A stretch of DNA of 64,000 nucleotides from an uncultured Oscillospiraceae bacterium. GTDB taxonomy: Bacteria; Bacillota; Clostridia; Oscillospirales; Oscillospiraceae. Within the stretch, counting starts at the first letter, position 1. The number at the start of each line of letters is the position of its first letter. The notes beneath the pieces are model-generated. The model ran no database searches and had not been told where the DNA came from. It saw nothing but the letters and a program-made list of their open reading frames with translations. Position numbers and translations under genes: made by a program. Shown in pieces: positions 27,834 to 36,394 of the stretch. Location of the stretch: positions 5,563 through 69,562 of the forward strand of contig CAKUMO010000012.1 in NCBI GenBank assembly GCA_934667815.1, in the 5' to 3' direction.

Positions 27834-28751
27834 TTAGTCTGAGGAGAAGCGGTTGAGCACCGCATGGATCAGCAGCCACGAACCGACCATCATGATAAAC
27901 AGAATCACGGCGATGGCGGACGCATAGCCCATTTCGTACTTTCCGTAGCCGTAATCGAGCAGATGCAGCAAAATGGTGTGCGTGGAGTAATCGGTACTCG
28001 GATTTCCGGTCAGCGCGGCGTTCACGCCGCCGACGGCGAAGGCGCCGGAGATGGCCAGCACCGCGCCGATCTTGAGCTGCGGCACCATCTGCGGCAGGGT
28101 GATGTACCAAAGCTCCTGCCAGCGGTTGGTCACGCCGTCGATGGCACCGGCCTCAAACAGCTCGTAGTTGAGCTGCTTGAAGCCCGCAACGAAGGACAGG
28201 AAGCCCACGCCCATGCTCATCCAGAGCGTGACGACCACGACCACAACAGAGTTATACTGCGGATCCGTGAGCCACTGCACGGGCTTGGACAAGATGCCCA
28301 CATTCACAAGCAGGCTGTTGAGCAGGCCATAGGAGTCGCCGCTGAAGATGAAGTTCCACAGCATATACGCGCTTCCTGCCAGTGCCGGAGAATAGAACAC
28401 GAAGGTCAGAAGTGAGCGCCAGAATTTATTCGGCACCTCATTGATGAGCCAGGCAACGACGAAGCTGATAAGATAGCCCGCCGGGCCGGTGACGACGGCA
28501 TAAAAGAGGGTGTTGCTCAGAGATTTGGTAAAGGTCTCGTCATCCAGCAGCAGCGAAAGATAGTTCCGGAAGCCGACAAAATGCGGTGTGCGCACCATGT
28601 CGAAATCCGTGAAGCTCATCACGATGGCGCAGAGGATGGGGATGACGACGAAAAACAGGAACAGCGTCAGCCACGGCAGGAGAAAACAGCACGTCGCGCC
28701 GTATTTGGAGAAAAAGCCCGGCTTGCGCCTCTTTTCGATCGGATTTTTCAT
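27834..28751 (-). CDS. Sugar ABC transporter permease, MalF/UgpA type (importer B)
   Basis: 305 residues, six membrane helices. The EAA loop is EAGAIDGVTNRWQELWYITL (about 202-221). AGGAGG precedes the ATG, which overlaps the stop of the binding-protein gene by 4 bp (ATGA). Pairs with the MalG-type permease downstream. The order binding protein, MalF-type, MalG-type, NHL, YIP1, DUF5696 forms one tightly packed block of six genes. Confidence 0.9.
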   Translation of the reverse strand: MKNPIEKRRKPGFFSKYGATCCFLLPWLTLFLFFVVIPILCAIVMSFTDFDMVRTPHFVGFRNYLSLLLDDETFTKSLSNTLFYAVVTGPAGYLISFVVAWLINEVPNKFWRSLLTFVFYSPALAGSAYMLWNFIFSGDSYGLLNSLLVNVGILSKPVQWLTDPQYNSVVVVVVTLWMSMGVGFLSFVAGFKQLNYELFEAGAIDGVTNRWQELWYITLPQMVPQLKIGAVLAISGAFAVGGVNAALTGNPSTDYSTHTILLHLLDYGYGKYEMGYASAIAVILFIMMVGSWLLIHAVLNRFSSD

Positions 28752-31543
28752 TCTCCCACCTCCTGCATGACTTCCTTCTTGCGGTCAAATTCCAGATCGA
28801 GATCATCGCTGTAACGGTAGATCACGTCTCGCGGTTTTTCGTAGCTGTAAACCACACGGCGGAAGGCGTTGGAAATGCAGCGGGAAACGTAATAGGTGAC
28901 CATGGTCTGCGGCGTGTCGCTGACATCGCGGCGCGCCTCGCGCAGCACCTCCAGCTCGCGCCCCGTCCAGTTGAGCTGCTCGAAGGTGACGGAATTTGCG
29001 GTATTATAGCGGGCGGATTTTCCCAGGACGGACTCTACCTGACGGCCGAACTCCGTCTGCGTCTGGCTGTCGATCCACCAGCGCATGAATTCGTAGGCGG
29101 CGTCCAACTCCTCGGAGCCCTTCATGATGACGCAGCCGGTGTTAACGCTGGCCTGGCTGCGGTCGAGCGTACCGTCGGCGCGGACGGTCGCAGGCACGGG
29201 ATACATCGACCACTGATCCTTGATCTCCGGCGCGGCAACGCAGAGCTGGTTATACATGGTGTAGCTCATGATGCCGATGGGCATTTCGCCCGTGCGAAAA
29301 CGGTTGACAAAGCTGAACGACAGCGGCAGTGTGTATTTGATATAGAGATCCGTCCACTGCGCGAAGGCCTCGACCGCCTCCTGCGACTTGAGCGCACTGG
29401 CGGTGCAGTCCTCATTGTAGATCGAGCCGCCATGCTGCATCAGAAGCATCTCGAAGATGTCCTGACTTTCCGGAATGCCGATCTCCAGCTTCTTCTCAGC
29501 CAGCTTTTTCTGCACGGCATAGAAGTCGTCCCATGTGTTCGGGACGGCAAGCCCCAGCTCGGAGAAAATGTCGTCTCTGACGAACATCATGTTGAAGGTC
29601 TGCGTTACGGGCATGGCGTAAACACCGCCGCCGAAGGTAAAGGGCACAAGCGCGGAGTCGTAGACCTGCGCGGCCAGCGCGTCATAGTCGGGCATTTCAG
29701 TCATGTCGGCCAGAACGCCGCGGATGCCAAGATTCACGACCGTCTGCTCGCCCACGAACAGCGCAACATCCGGGCCTTTCCCCGCCAGAATCGCCTGCGA
29801 GAGCGTGTCGCCCGCGCTTACGAGGGAAAATTCCACGGAAATGTTGTGCTCTGTGGTGAAGCTGTCGTCGGAAAGCTGGCGGATAATCTGCATCTGGTCG
29901 CGGCCGGAGGCCGAACCGCTGACGAGGATGTCGCCCATGTTGATCCAGACCTTGATTGTGCGCGGCGCCGTACCGGAGGTCGTGCGATCCTCGCCGGAGA
30001 AGGATGCCAGGAACGCCTTGAAACGGAAGCCGAGATAATTGAAGGTCTTGCTCACGCCTGACCAGAGCTTGCCGAAGAAGCCCTGTTCCTCCTGCGGGAT
30101 ATCCTTCGGGGTGAAGGTGATGTAGTCCAGCGTCAGGGACTGCGTCTCGAGTGTCTGGATAAGGTCTGCCATGGAATCGATGCGGTTTTTGAACTCGCTG
30201 AGGGTCGCAGGGATCTTGTAGGGCTTTTTGATGAAGCGCTCGAGTGTGCGCACGGTATCGTGCAGGGTGGCGCTCTCACTTCCCTCTCCGTCCTCGGAGC
30301 AGGCCTCGATGGAGGCAGCCAGCGCATTTAAGCGCGTGACGGAATCATTCAGGAAGGGCATCAGCTCGGGAAGCTCCTTGTCCAGATAGTAGTCGCGGTA
30401 AATATCCGGATCGGCACCCGTGATGCTGATGATGCGGCGGTACATGGAGTTGCACTCGGAAATGTAATTTTTCAGCTCGATGATCGCCTGCTCCAGATGC
30501 GTCTGGCTGACCTCCATGCGCAGTGCGTGCTCGCCCGCCGTGAGATAGACGGCGTAAGGCTCGCCCGCCTCGTCCGCCAGCGTCAGCGTGGAATAGTTCG
30601 TACAGTACGGAAACAGGAAATTTTCAAATTCCGCAAAGGGAATCACGCCGTCAATGTAGATTTTCCGTCCGACGCCCAGCTCACGCAGGCCGTCCTGCTG
30701 GTAGCGCGCGGAAATGCTGTAAAAACCGTCCTTTTCGACGGAGAAATGCCATTCGATCCACTGTCCCTGCTCGGAATACGCGCCGCCGCCGACGATGTTC
30801 AGGGCGATGGTGTCCGGGTAGTTCGGGCTGATGGTGGGCGAAGACCGGTCGTAGGTCGCAATGATGGAGGAATCGGACTTGGCAGCGATCAGCTCGGTCT
30901 CGAGCGTGACCGGCTCGGCCTCCGCAGCACTCTGCGGATTTTTGACGGAGGCAAGATAGCTTTCGTAGCTCTGCGGCTGCTCGGAGATCAGGCGGACATC
31001 GCCGATCTCCACGGCCTCACTGGCCAGCTTGAGATTTAGCGTGTATTCGCCCTTTTCCAGCTGCACCGCAGCGCTTCCGGTCTCGGCGGACAGGCCGTAG
31101 ACCGCCTGCTGCCAGACGCTTTCCTCCTGCGTCTTGGGCAGTACCTCGTTGCCGTTGGAATCAAGCTGGAAGCGGCCGTTCGTGTGGATGTCCACCCAGC
31201 GGCGGGCAAAATAGAGCGACTGCTGATACTGCGCATCCGCACCCGTCAGGGTGAAGGAGGCCTCCGGGTTGATCTGCCGGCCGGGAATCGCGCGGTAGAC
31301 CACGGAGAGCCAATAGCCGCCCGTGGCGGGCGCGGTGAGCGTAAAGTCATGGCTCTGCCCCTCGGAGAGGGCGACGGCGTCGCGCTCGGAGAACCTGATC
31401 TCTCCGCCGGAGCGGCTGTCGGTCACGGAAACGGTCTGCGCAGTCTCCGTTGCGCGCACGGGAAGTCCCACCGCGAGAAGGCCGAACAGCAGCACCGCCG
31501 TGAGCGCACCGGAAAGGATTCGTTTGAAAGAACTGTGTTGCAT
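28748..31543 (-). CDS. Giant extracellular solute-binding protein with ~500-residue N-terminal extension (importer B)
   Basis: 931 residues, about twice the usual length of a sugar-binding protein. The Sec signal ends near PVRATE (about residue 31), and no lipobox cysteine is present. Residues 32-330 resemble two beta-sandwich, carbohydrate-binding-like domains (for example GQWIEWHFSVEKDGFYSISA). A helical linker follows to about 530. The C-terminal part from APRTIKVWINMGD onward matches extracellular solute-binding family 1, with PDVALFVGEQ and FGGGVYAMPVTQTFNMMFV. How the protein is retained at the membrane is unclear; the NHL, YIP1 or DUF5696 partners might hold it. The fusion suggests capture of a large glycan before transfer to the transporter. 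Confidence 0.85.
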   Translation of the reverse strand: MQHSSFKRILSGALTAVLLFGLLAVGLPVRATETAQTVSVTDSRSGGEIRFSERDAVALSEGQSHDFTLTAPATGGYWLSVVYRAIPGRQINPEASFTLTGADAQYQQSLYFARRWVDIHTNGRFQLDSNGNEVLPKTQEESVWQQAVYGLSAETGSAAVQLEKGEYTLNLKLASEAVEIGDVRLISEQPQSYESYLASVKNPQSAAEAEPVTLETELIAAKSDSSIIATYDRSSPTISPNYPDTIALNIVGGGAYSEQGQWIEWHFSVEKDGFYSISARYQQDGLRELGVGRKIYIDGVIPFAEFENFLFPYCTNYSTLTLADEAGEPYAVYLTAGEHALRMEVSQTHLEQAIIELKNYISECNSMYRRIISITGADPDIYRDYYLDKELPELMPFLNDSVTRLNALAASIEACSEDGEGSESATLHDTVRTLERFIKKPYKIPATLSEFKNRIDSMADLIQTLETQSLTLDYITFTPKDIPQEEQGFFGKLWSGVSKTFNYLGFRFKAFLASFSGEDRTTSGTAPRTIKVWINMGDILVSGSASGRDQMQIIRQLSDDSFTTEHNISVEFSLVSAGDTLSQAILAGKGPDVALFVGEQTVVNLGIRGVLADMTEMPDYDALAAQVYDSALVPFTFGGGVYAMPVTQTFNMMFVRDDIFSELGLAVPNTWDDFYAVQKKLAEKKLEIGIPESQDIFEMLLMQHGGSIYNEDCTASALKSQEAVEAFAQWTDLYIKYTLPLSFSFVNRFRTGEMPIGIMSYTMYNQLCVAAPEIKDQWSMYPVPATVRADGTLDRSQASVNTGCVIMKGSEELDAAYEFMRWWIDSQTQTEFGRQVESVLGKSARYNTANSVTFEQLNWTGRELEVLREARRDVSDTPQTMVTYYVSRCISNAFRRVVYSYEKPRDVIYRYSDDLDLEFDRKKEVMQEVGE

Positions 31544-31552
31544 ACTGCCCTC

Positions 31553-32524
31553 CTAACCGACCAGACCCGAGGTGAGAACACTGCGGGAGAATCTGCGCTG
31601 CAAAACGATGAACAAAATCAGCGCCGGCAGCAGTACCGTGAAGCACGCGGCCTGCTGAATGGTCATGATCTTATAGGGATTGTAGGCATCGTTTCCCATG
31701 AGGGCAGTCAGGGAGCTGGTCAGCCCCGTGAGCTTGGTGGAAACGGTGCGGATATTGATGAAGAAGGTTGTCATGGTGTAATAGTCGTTCCAGTACCAAA
31801 CCGCCGAAAAAATGGTCGTGGTGATGATTGGCCCGGAGGCGTTGCGGAGCATGATTCTCGAAAACAGGCGGAACTCGCCGCAGCCGTCGAGCATCGCGGC
31901 CTCCTGAAGCTCCTTGGGCACGGAGCGGAAATATTGATAGAAAATCAGAATGAACAGGCCGGAGCGGATGCCCTGCCCCAGCGCGGCCAGAAGAAAGACC
32001 GCATAATATTTGTCGAGCATGCTGAAGGTCTTTTCAGCGCCCGTAACGGCATGCAGAATGCCGAAAATGTCGAAATCACTGAACAGCAGATAGTTCGGAA
32101 GGTTGACCATCTGCGGCGGGACGATGATGGTGAAGATCACCACGGCAAGCAGCAGCTTGCGTCCCTTGAATTTATACATGGCGAAGCCGTAACCGGTCAT
32201 CGCGCAGATGAGCGTCTGCAAAAGTGTGCAGACGATCGTGATAATCGCGGAATTTTTCAGTGCCGGAAGAAAATCCAGCGAGGTGAACAGGAGCTTGAAG
32301 TTTTCCAGTGTGAAATGCCGCGGGATCCACACGACGGAGGAATCGTACATATCCACCGAATCGCGCAGCGCCATGCTCAGCATATACATGATGGGATACA
32401 GGATGATGAAGGTCATGCCCAGCAGGAAGAAGAAGCGCACGATGCTCCACACGGCCTTGCCCAGATAATACGCGGGCGAAACGGCAATGCCCTGCACGCT
32501 TGATTTGTTTCTGATTCGTTTCAT
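31553..32524 (-). CDS. Sugar ABC transporter permease, MalG/UgpE type (importer A)
   Basis: 323 residues, six membrane helices, with an extended N-terminus. The EAA loop is EAAMLDGCGEFRLFSRIMLR (about 224-243). I chose ATG 32524, with GGGAG 6 nt upstream, over an in-frame extension to 32635 that overlaps the upstream permease and lacks a ribosome site. It pairs with the permease 11 bp upstream and the lipoprotein binding protein at 33561. Importer A and importer B are adjacent but separate pairs, which suggests two related substrates or two sizes of oligosaccharide. Confidence 0.9.
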   Translation of the reverse strand: MKRIRNKSSVQGIAVSPAYYLGKAVWSIVRFFFLLGMTFIILYPIMYMLSMALRDSVDMYDSSVVWIPRHFTLENFKLLFTSLDFLPALKNSAIITIVCTLLQTLICAMTGYGFAMYKFKGRKLLLAVVIFTIIVPPQMVNLPNYLLFSDFDIFGILHAVTGAEKTFSMLDKYYAVFLLAALGQGIRSGLFILIFYQYFRSVPKELQEAAMLDGCGEFRLFSRIMLRNASGPIITTTIFSAVWYWNDYYTMTTFFINIRTVSTKLTGLTSSLTALMGNDAYNPYKIMTIQQAACFTVLLPALILFIVLQRRFSRSVLTSGLVG

Positions 32525-32535
32525 GTTCTTCTCCC

Positions 32536-33447
32536 TCAGCGCTTGGCCTTTTTCTCCCGCATCGGGGACAGAAGGCTCACCGCCCATGTCATGACGCCCA
32601 GCGCTGCAATGATGATGATAAAATAGATCCAGCACATGGCCGCCGCATAGGAATATTTGTAGTCCTTATAGGCCGTATTCATGATGTATTTCATGACGGC
32701 GTTGTCGTAGCTGACAAAGTGGTCTATAACGGTATAGACAAGATTGACAAAGATATAGGGAAAAACCGCCGGGAAGGTCACATACCAGAAGGTCTCCCAT
32801 GCCGTCGCGCCCTCGACGTGCGCAACCTCGTAGTGCGAAACGGGAATGGTCATCAGCCCCATAATGAATACGATGATCTGCACGCTGCTCGACCAGACAA
32901 GATCCGTGACGTTCGAGACAAGACTGCCGACGGTGTTGACCAGATTATCCGGCAGGCCGAAGCGGTAGAGCATCTGCGTCAGGAGCGCCGCGTTAAAGAG
33001 ATTGTCCGAGGAATCCGCGCTCATGACGGTGGAGGTCAGGCTGGTCTTGATGATCGAGGCGATAACGCCCGAGGAAATGAGCAGCGGAATGAAAAACACC
33101 GAACGCATCACGCCTCTGCCCTTGAAATCCTGGTTGAGGATCATGGCCACGACCAGACTGAACACCAGAATGATGGGAATGCGATAGAGCATTTCGGAAA
33201 GCGACGCGGAGAGGATCTGCGGAAACTGCGCGTCCCTCGTGAAGGCGTTGATATAGTGGGTAAACGCTCCGTTGGGCAGTGCATTAAAGACGAAGCCCTG
33301 CCCCTGCACGACCTGAAGGTCTGTGAAGGAATACCGAAGCAGGTTTACGATCGTCTGCGCAAAGAACAGGACGATGCCCACCAGCCACGGCAGGATAAAG
33401 AGGAAACCGACCCTGTTTCTTTTTCGCAGGAGATTGCGCTTTTTCAC
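32536..33447 (-). CDS. Sugar ABC transporter permease, MalF/UgpA type (importer A)
   Basis: 303 residues starting with GTG at 33447, which gives the basic start VKKRNLLRKRNRVGFLF and then the first helix. AAAGGA is about 10 nt upstream, and a longer reading to 33642 runs through an intergenic hairpin, so it is rejected. Six helices; the EAA-like loop is VEGATAWETFWYVTFPAVFP (about 215-234). It follows the binding-protein gene after a 113 bp gap containing a strong hairpin, the arrangement used in many importer operons to give more binding protein than permease. Confidence 0.88.
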   Translation of the reverse strand: MKKRNLLRKRNRVGFLFILPWLVGIVLFFAQTIVNLLRYSFTDLQVVQGQGFVFNALPNGAFTHYINAFTRDAQFPQILSASLSEMLYRIPIILVFSLVVAMILNQDFKGRGVMRSVFFIPLLISSGVIASIIKTSLTSTVMSADSSDNLFNAALLTQMLYRFGLPDNLVNTVGSLVSNVTDLVWSSSVQIIVFIMGLMTIPVSHYEVAHVEGATAWETFWYVTFPAVFPYIFVNLVYTVIDHFVSYDNAVMKYIMNTAYKDYKYSYAAAMCWIYFIIIIAALGVMTWAVSLLSPMREKKAKR

Positions 33448-33494
33448 GGGAGAACCATTCCTTTCCGAATCAATGCGATTTGTGCCGAATCCAC

Positions 33495-33530
33495 CGGCAG
33501 CGCGGACGGGAGACCCGTCCCGCCGCGCCG
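33495..33530 (-). other. Intergenic stem-loop between binding protein and permease genes (importer A)
   Basis: GGACGGG (33504-33510) and CCCGTCC (33514-33520) form a perfect 7-bp stem around an AGA loop. It is extended by the GC-rich arms 33495-33503 and 33521-33530 with few mismatches. In the minus direction it is not followed by a T run, so it is unlikely to end transcription. It could stabilise the upstream mRNA and set binding protein above permease levels, as known for malE-malF type operons. Confidence 0.6.
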
Positions 33531-33560
33531 CCGAAATGGAATTCAGATATTCGTTGTTTT

Positions 33561-34916
33561 TTAACCGACCGTGTCCTTCAGGGCGTTGTTCAGGACATTT
33601 TCCATGGCTGCGGAAACTTCCTCCGCAGACTTCAGGTTCCAAACGAGATCAGACCAGAAGGTCTCGGCATAGTTGCTCTGCCAGCCGACCAGAGAGTCCA
33701 TCTTGGACGAGAGCTTTGTCGCACCGGCAAGATAGTCGTTGATGATGGTCTCCTGCTCCTCGGTCATAAATCTTCTCTGGCGGGCAAGCCATGCTTCTTC
33801 CTGTCTTGCTTTGCCCTCAGCCATACGGCGGACATAGAAGTAGTTCCAAGCCATGCCGCCGAGCGGGTTCTTGGCGTTGGTGGGGACGAAATTCGTGACA
33901 AAGATGCTGGGCGCATAGACCTTATCGGCATTGGGACCCTGCGGGAAGGGCACGATACCGATCTCGTCGTCCATGGTGTTCAGCAGGTCATAGTTGCCGA
34001 TGGCGTTCATCGGACGTTCGACAAACATGGCGATCTTTCTGGCCGGGAATTCCGTGAAGCCCTGAATGCTCGGATTCATGGAGCCGTCGGCAATGATGTC
34101 GCGCAGGAAGTTCAGACCCGCAATGGTCGCTGCGCTCTTGAGCGTGGAAACATAGGTGCCCTGCGACTCATCCCAGTCGATGAACTTTCCGCCGTTGGCC
34201 AGCACGAACACCTCGCGCGCGTGCGTGCCGATGCCGTAGGTCTTGACGGTGGTGTTGTCGTCCTCATAGACGGTGGCCTTCTGCGCGATCTCGCGCAGCT
34301 TGTCATACGTCCACTCGCCGTTCTGATACAGCTCGTAGGGATCGGGCAGACCAAGCTCCTCAAAGAGGCTCTTGTTATAGTAGACAAAGAAGGTCTCAAT
34401 TTCGCCGGTGTTGACGGCGTAGTAGTGGCCGTTCATCTTGTAGGCCTCGAGGACGTCCTTATCCCAGACGGGGTCGTCCATATCCAGATACTCGTCAATG
34501 GGCATGCACAGTCCCTGATACATAAAGGCCAGAGACGTAGCGTCGGTCATGACGGCGGTGTCGGGCGCGTTGCCGGTGGCGACGAGCTGCGGCAGCTTGG
34601 AGGTGTACTCGTTGTAGGTCATGGGCAGCCAGTTGATCTTAACGTCATAGCGGTCCATGAATTCCTGCACGATCTGCTTTTCATACTCGCTCAGGTCGTT
34701 CGGAGAGCCGATCTTGGTGATGGTGGTGCCTGCGATGCTCTTGAACATCTCGTCCTGCGCCGTCCATTCCAGCTCCATCTCGGCAAACTCGGTCGCGCCG
34801 GAGGACTGGGATTCGTTGGTGCTGCCGCCCTGAGGATCGGTGTTGGTCTTGCCGCAGGCGAACATCGTCGCGGTCAGAACCAGGCACAGCAGCAGACAAA
34901 ACAGTCTTTTCATCAT
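33561..34916 (-). CDS. Extracellular sugar-binding lipoprotein, ABC importer A
   Basis: 451 residues, standard size. Lipobox MFAC (C21), an Asn/Gly/Ser/Gln spacer, then a solute-binding family 1 fold with AEMELEWTAQDEMFKSI, the hinge motif GHYYAVNTGEIETFFVYYNK (about 154-173) and GIGTHAREVF. The first ATG (34916) overlaps the upstream stop (ATGA); the second, one codon on, sits 7 nt from AAGGAG and is equally plausible. It delivers an oligosaccharide to the permeases at 32536 and 31553. Confidence 0.88.
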   Translation of the reverse strand: MMKRLFCLLLCLVLTATMFACGKTNTDPQGGSTNESQSSGATEFAEMELEWTAQDEMFKSIAGTTITKIGSPNDLSEYEKQIVQEFMDRYDVKINWLPMTYNEYTSKLPQLVATGNAPDTAVMTDATSLAFMYQGLCMPIDEYLDMDDPVWDKDVLEAYKMNGHYYAVNTGEIETFFVYYNKSLFEELGLPDPYELYQNGEWTYDKLREIAQKATVYEDDNTTVKTYGIGTHAREVFVLANGGKFIDWDESQGTYVSTLKSAATIAGLNFLRDIIADGSMNPSIQGFTEFPARKIAMFVERPMNAIGNYDLLNTMDDEIGIVPFPQGPNADKVYAPSIFVTNFVPTNAKNPLGGMAWNYFYVRRMAEGKARQEEAWLARQRRFMTEEQETIINDYLAGATKLSSKMDSLVGWQSNYAETFWSDLVWNLKSAEEVSAAMENVLNNALKDTVG

Positions 34917-36394
34917 TTTGCTCCTTCCTCGATGGTAAAGGTGTAGAATACGGAATAACCGTTGTTATAGGTCAGGTCGTTATTGAGGCGTGCGCCGGTG
35001 CCGGCGCTGTTCTTCAGGTAGAAGGCAAGCTGGTACTCCCCTGCCTGTGCAGGCAGGATGAGGTCGGCGCTGATGGTGTACTCAATGGGTGCGGCGTCCT
35101 CATAGTTCTTCGGGTCGCGGCTGTTCCACGTTGCAGGCTCGCCCGCCGGGTAGTCCGCGACGACCTCGCCGTTTTTATCCAGAATGGCAAAGCCGCTGTA
35201 CATGTTGAACGCAGCGGAGAAGCCGTAGTTGATGAGCTTGAACTCGGCCTTCAGCTTGCCGTTCGGCGCAATGGTGCCCGCGACGTTCGCGGACTGACCC
35301 TCGATGCGGTAGCCGAGGTAGTCGCTGACGTACTCAAAGACCGTTCTGGCCTTCCGGCCGTCCTCGCCGAACCAGTTCGGGCTGTAAAGCAGGCCGTTGC
35401 TGTCGAGCCAGTCCTTGGTAATGGGCAGGGTCGTCCATTTTTCGATCTCGTAGCCCTTGCCGACGCCGTCCTCAATGAACATGTGGAAGATACTGAAGGA
35501 GTTCTGGCGGAAGGCACTGAACTGCTTGATCGCGTCGAAGCCGTTGACCTTCTCGTTGCTCTCGTAGCCCCAGAAGGTCTCGCCGCCGACCGGCACATAG
35601 GGAGATTCCTCCACGATCTGGTTCCAGCCGTCATTGCCGGGGTTCAGGTCGGCGTTGGCGCAGTAGCGATAGCCGAAGAAGGCATCGTCATGGAAGCCGA
35701 TGCGCGCATATTCCGGCTCGGTGTCAAGAATGAGATCCTTGTATTCCGGCTTACGCACCTGCACAAACAGAGGCTCCGGAACCATTTCCAGAATGCCGCG
35801 CAAGATGGCCGTCTCGTTGTGGAACTCCTGATAGGAGTGCCATTCGCCCCAAGCGCCGAGGAAACCGGCCTCGACCACATGGATGACGTCGATGTTCTTC
35901 TCGAGCAGCGGACGAAGCTGCTTCATGTGCGCCAGCATGATCTCGTCGCTGGCCTCGCCGCGGCCGGACATACCCCACTGGTAAGCAAAGCGGACGTTGA
36001 ACTTGATGCCAAGCTCCTTGGCGCAGTCAAAAACCTGCTGCATGCGCTCCATGCCGTACTCGTCGATCTCGGTTTTGTTTTTGTAAGCCGAGAGGTAGAA
36101 ATAGACCTGGCAGAGCTGGGGGCTGTAAGCGGAATACTTTTCCACGAAGCGGCGGACGTTGACCGTGGGATCCTCCTGCGGTGTATGTCCGTCGTCCATG
36201 GAATTGCCGACGTTGACATAGGCCTCGCCGCGCCATGCGCGGTCGGGGTTGTAGTTGAGCATGAAGGACTGCGAAGCGTCCAGCGGCTTCAATTCGATTC
36301 TCTCATCGACCTTGGTGCCCGTGCTGCTTCCCTGACAGGCGCACAGGCTCAGCACGCAGGCAAGGACGATCACAAAAGCAATGATTCTTTTCAT
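34913..36394 (-). CDS. DUF4874/DUF4832 lipoprotein (second paralogue)
   Basis: 493 residues; lipobox LCAC (C20). Same organisation as the protein at 16545-18092, with YNPDRAWRGEAYVNVGNS, SPQLCQVYFYLSAYKNK, DEIMLAHMKQLRPLLEKN and the near-identical VEAGFLGAWGEWHSY. The C-terminus ends LKNSAGTGARLNNDLTYNNG, again like the first copy. The two look like old in-locus duplicates, with identity concentrated around the putative active-site loop. Start ATG overlaps the upstream stop by 4 bp. Location between a surface repeat protein and importer A suggests an extracellular role on the glycan before import. Confidence 0.8.
   Translation of the reverse strand: MKRIIAFVIVLACVLSLCACQGSSTGTKVDERIELKPLDASQSFMLNYNPDRAWRGEAYVNVGNSMDDGHTPQEDPTVNVRRFVEKYSAYSPQLCQVYFYLSAYKNKTEIDEYGMERMQQVFDCAKELGIKFNVRFAYQWGMSGRGEASDEIMLAHMKQLRPLLEKNIDVIHVVEAGFLGAWGEWHSYQEFHNETAILRGILEMVPEPLFVQVRKPEYKDLILDTEPEYARIGFHDDAFFGYRYCANADLNPGNDGWNQIVEESPYVPVGGETFWGYESNEKVNGFDAIKQFSAFRQNSFSIFHMFIEDGVGKGYEIEKWTTLPITKDWLDSNGLLYSPNWFGEDGRKARTVFEYVSDYLGYRIEGQSANVAGTIAPNGKLKAEFKLINYGFSAAFNMYSGFAILDKNGEVVADYPAGEPATWNSRDPKNYEDAAPIEYTISADLILPAQAGEYQLAFYLKNSAGTGARLNNDLTYNNGYSVFYTFTIEEGAK

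Noticed and set aside
33448-33642. N-terminal extension of the MalF-type permease to 33642
   Set aside because: It would read through the binding-protein end and an intergenic hairpin; the GTG at 33447 gives a normal permease N-terminus.
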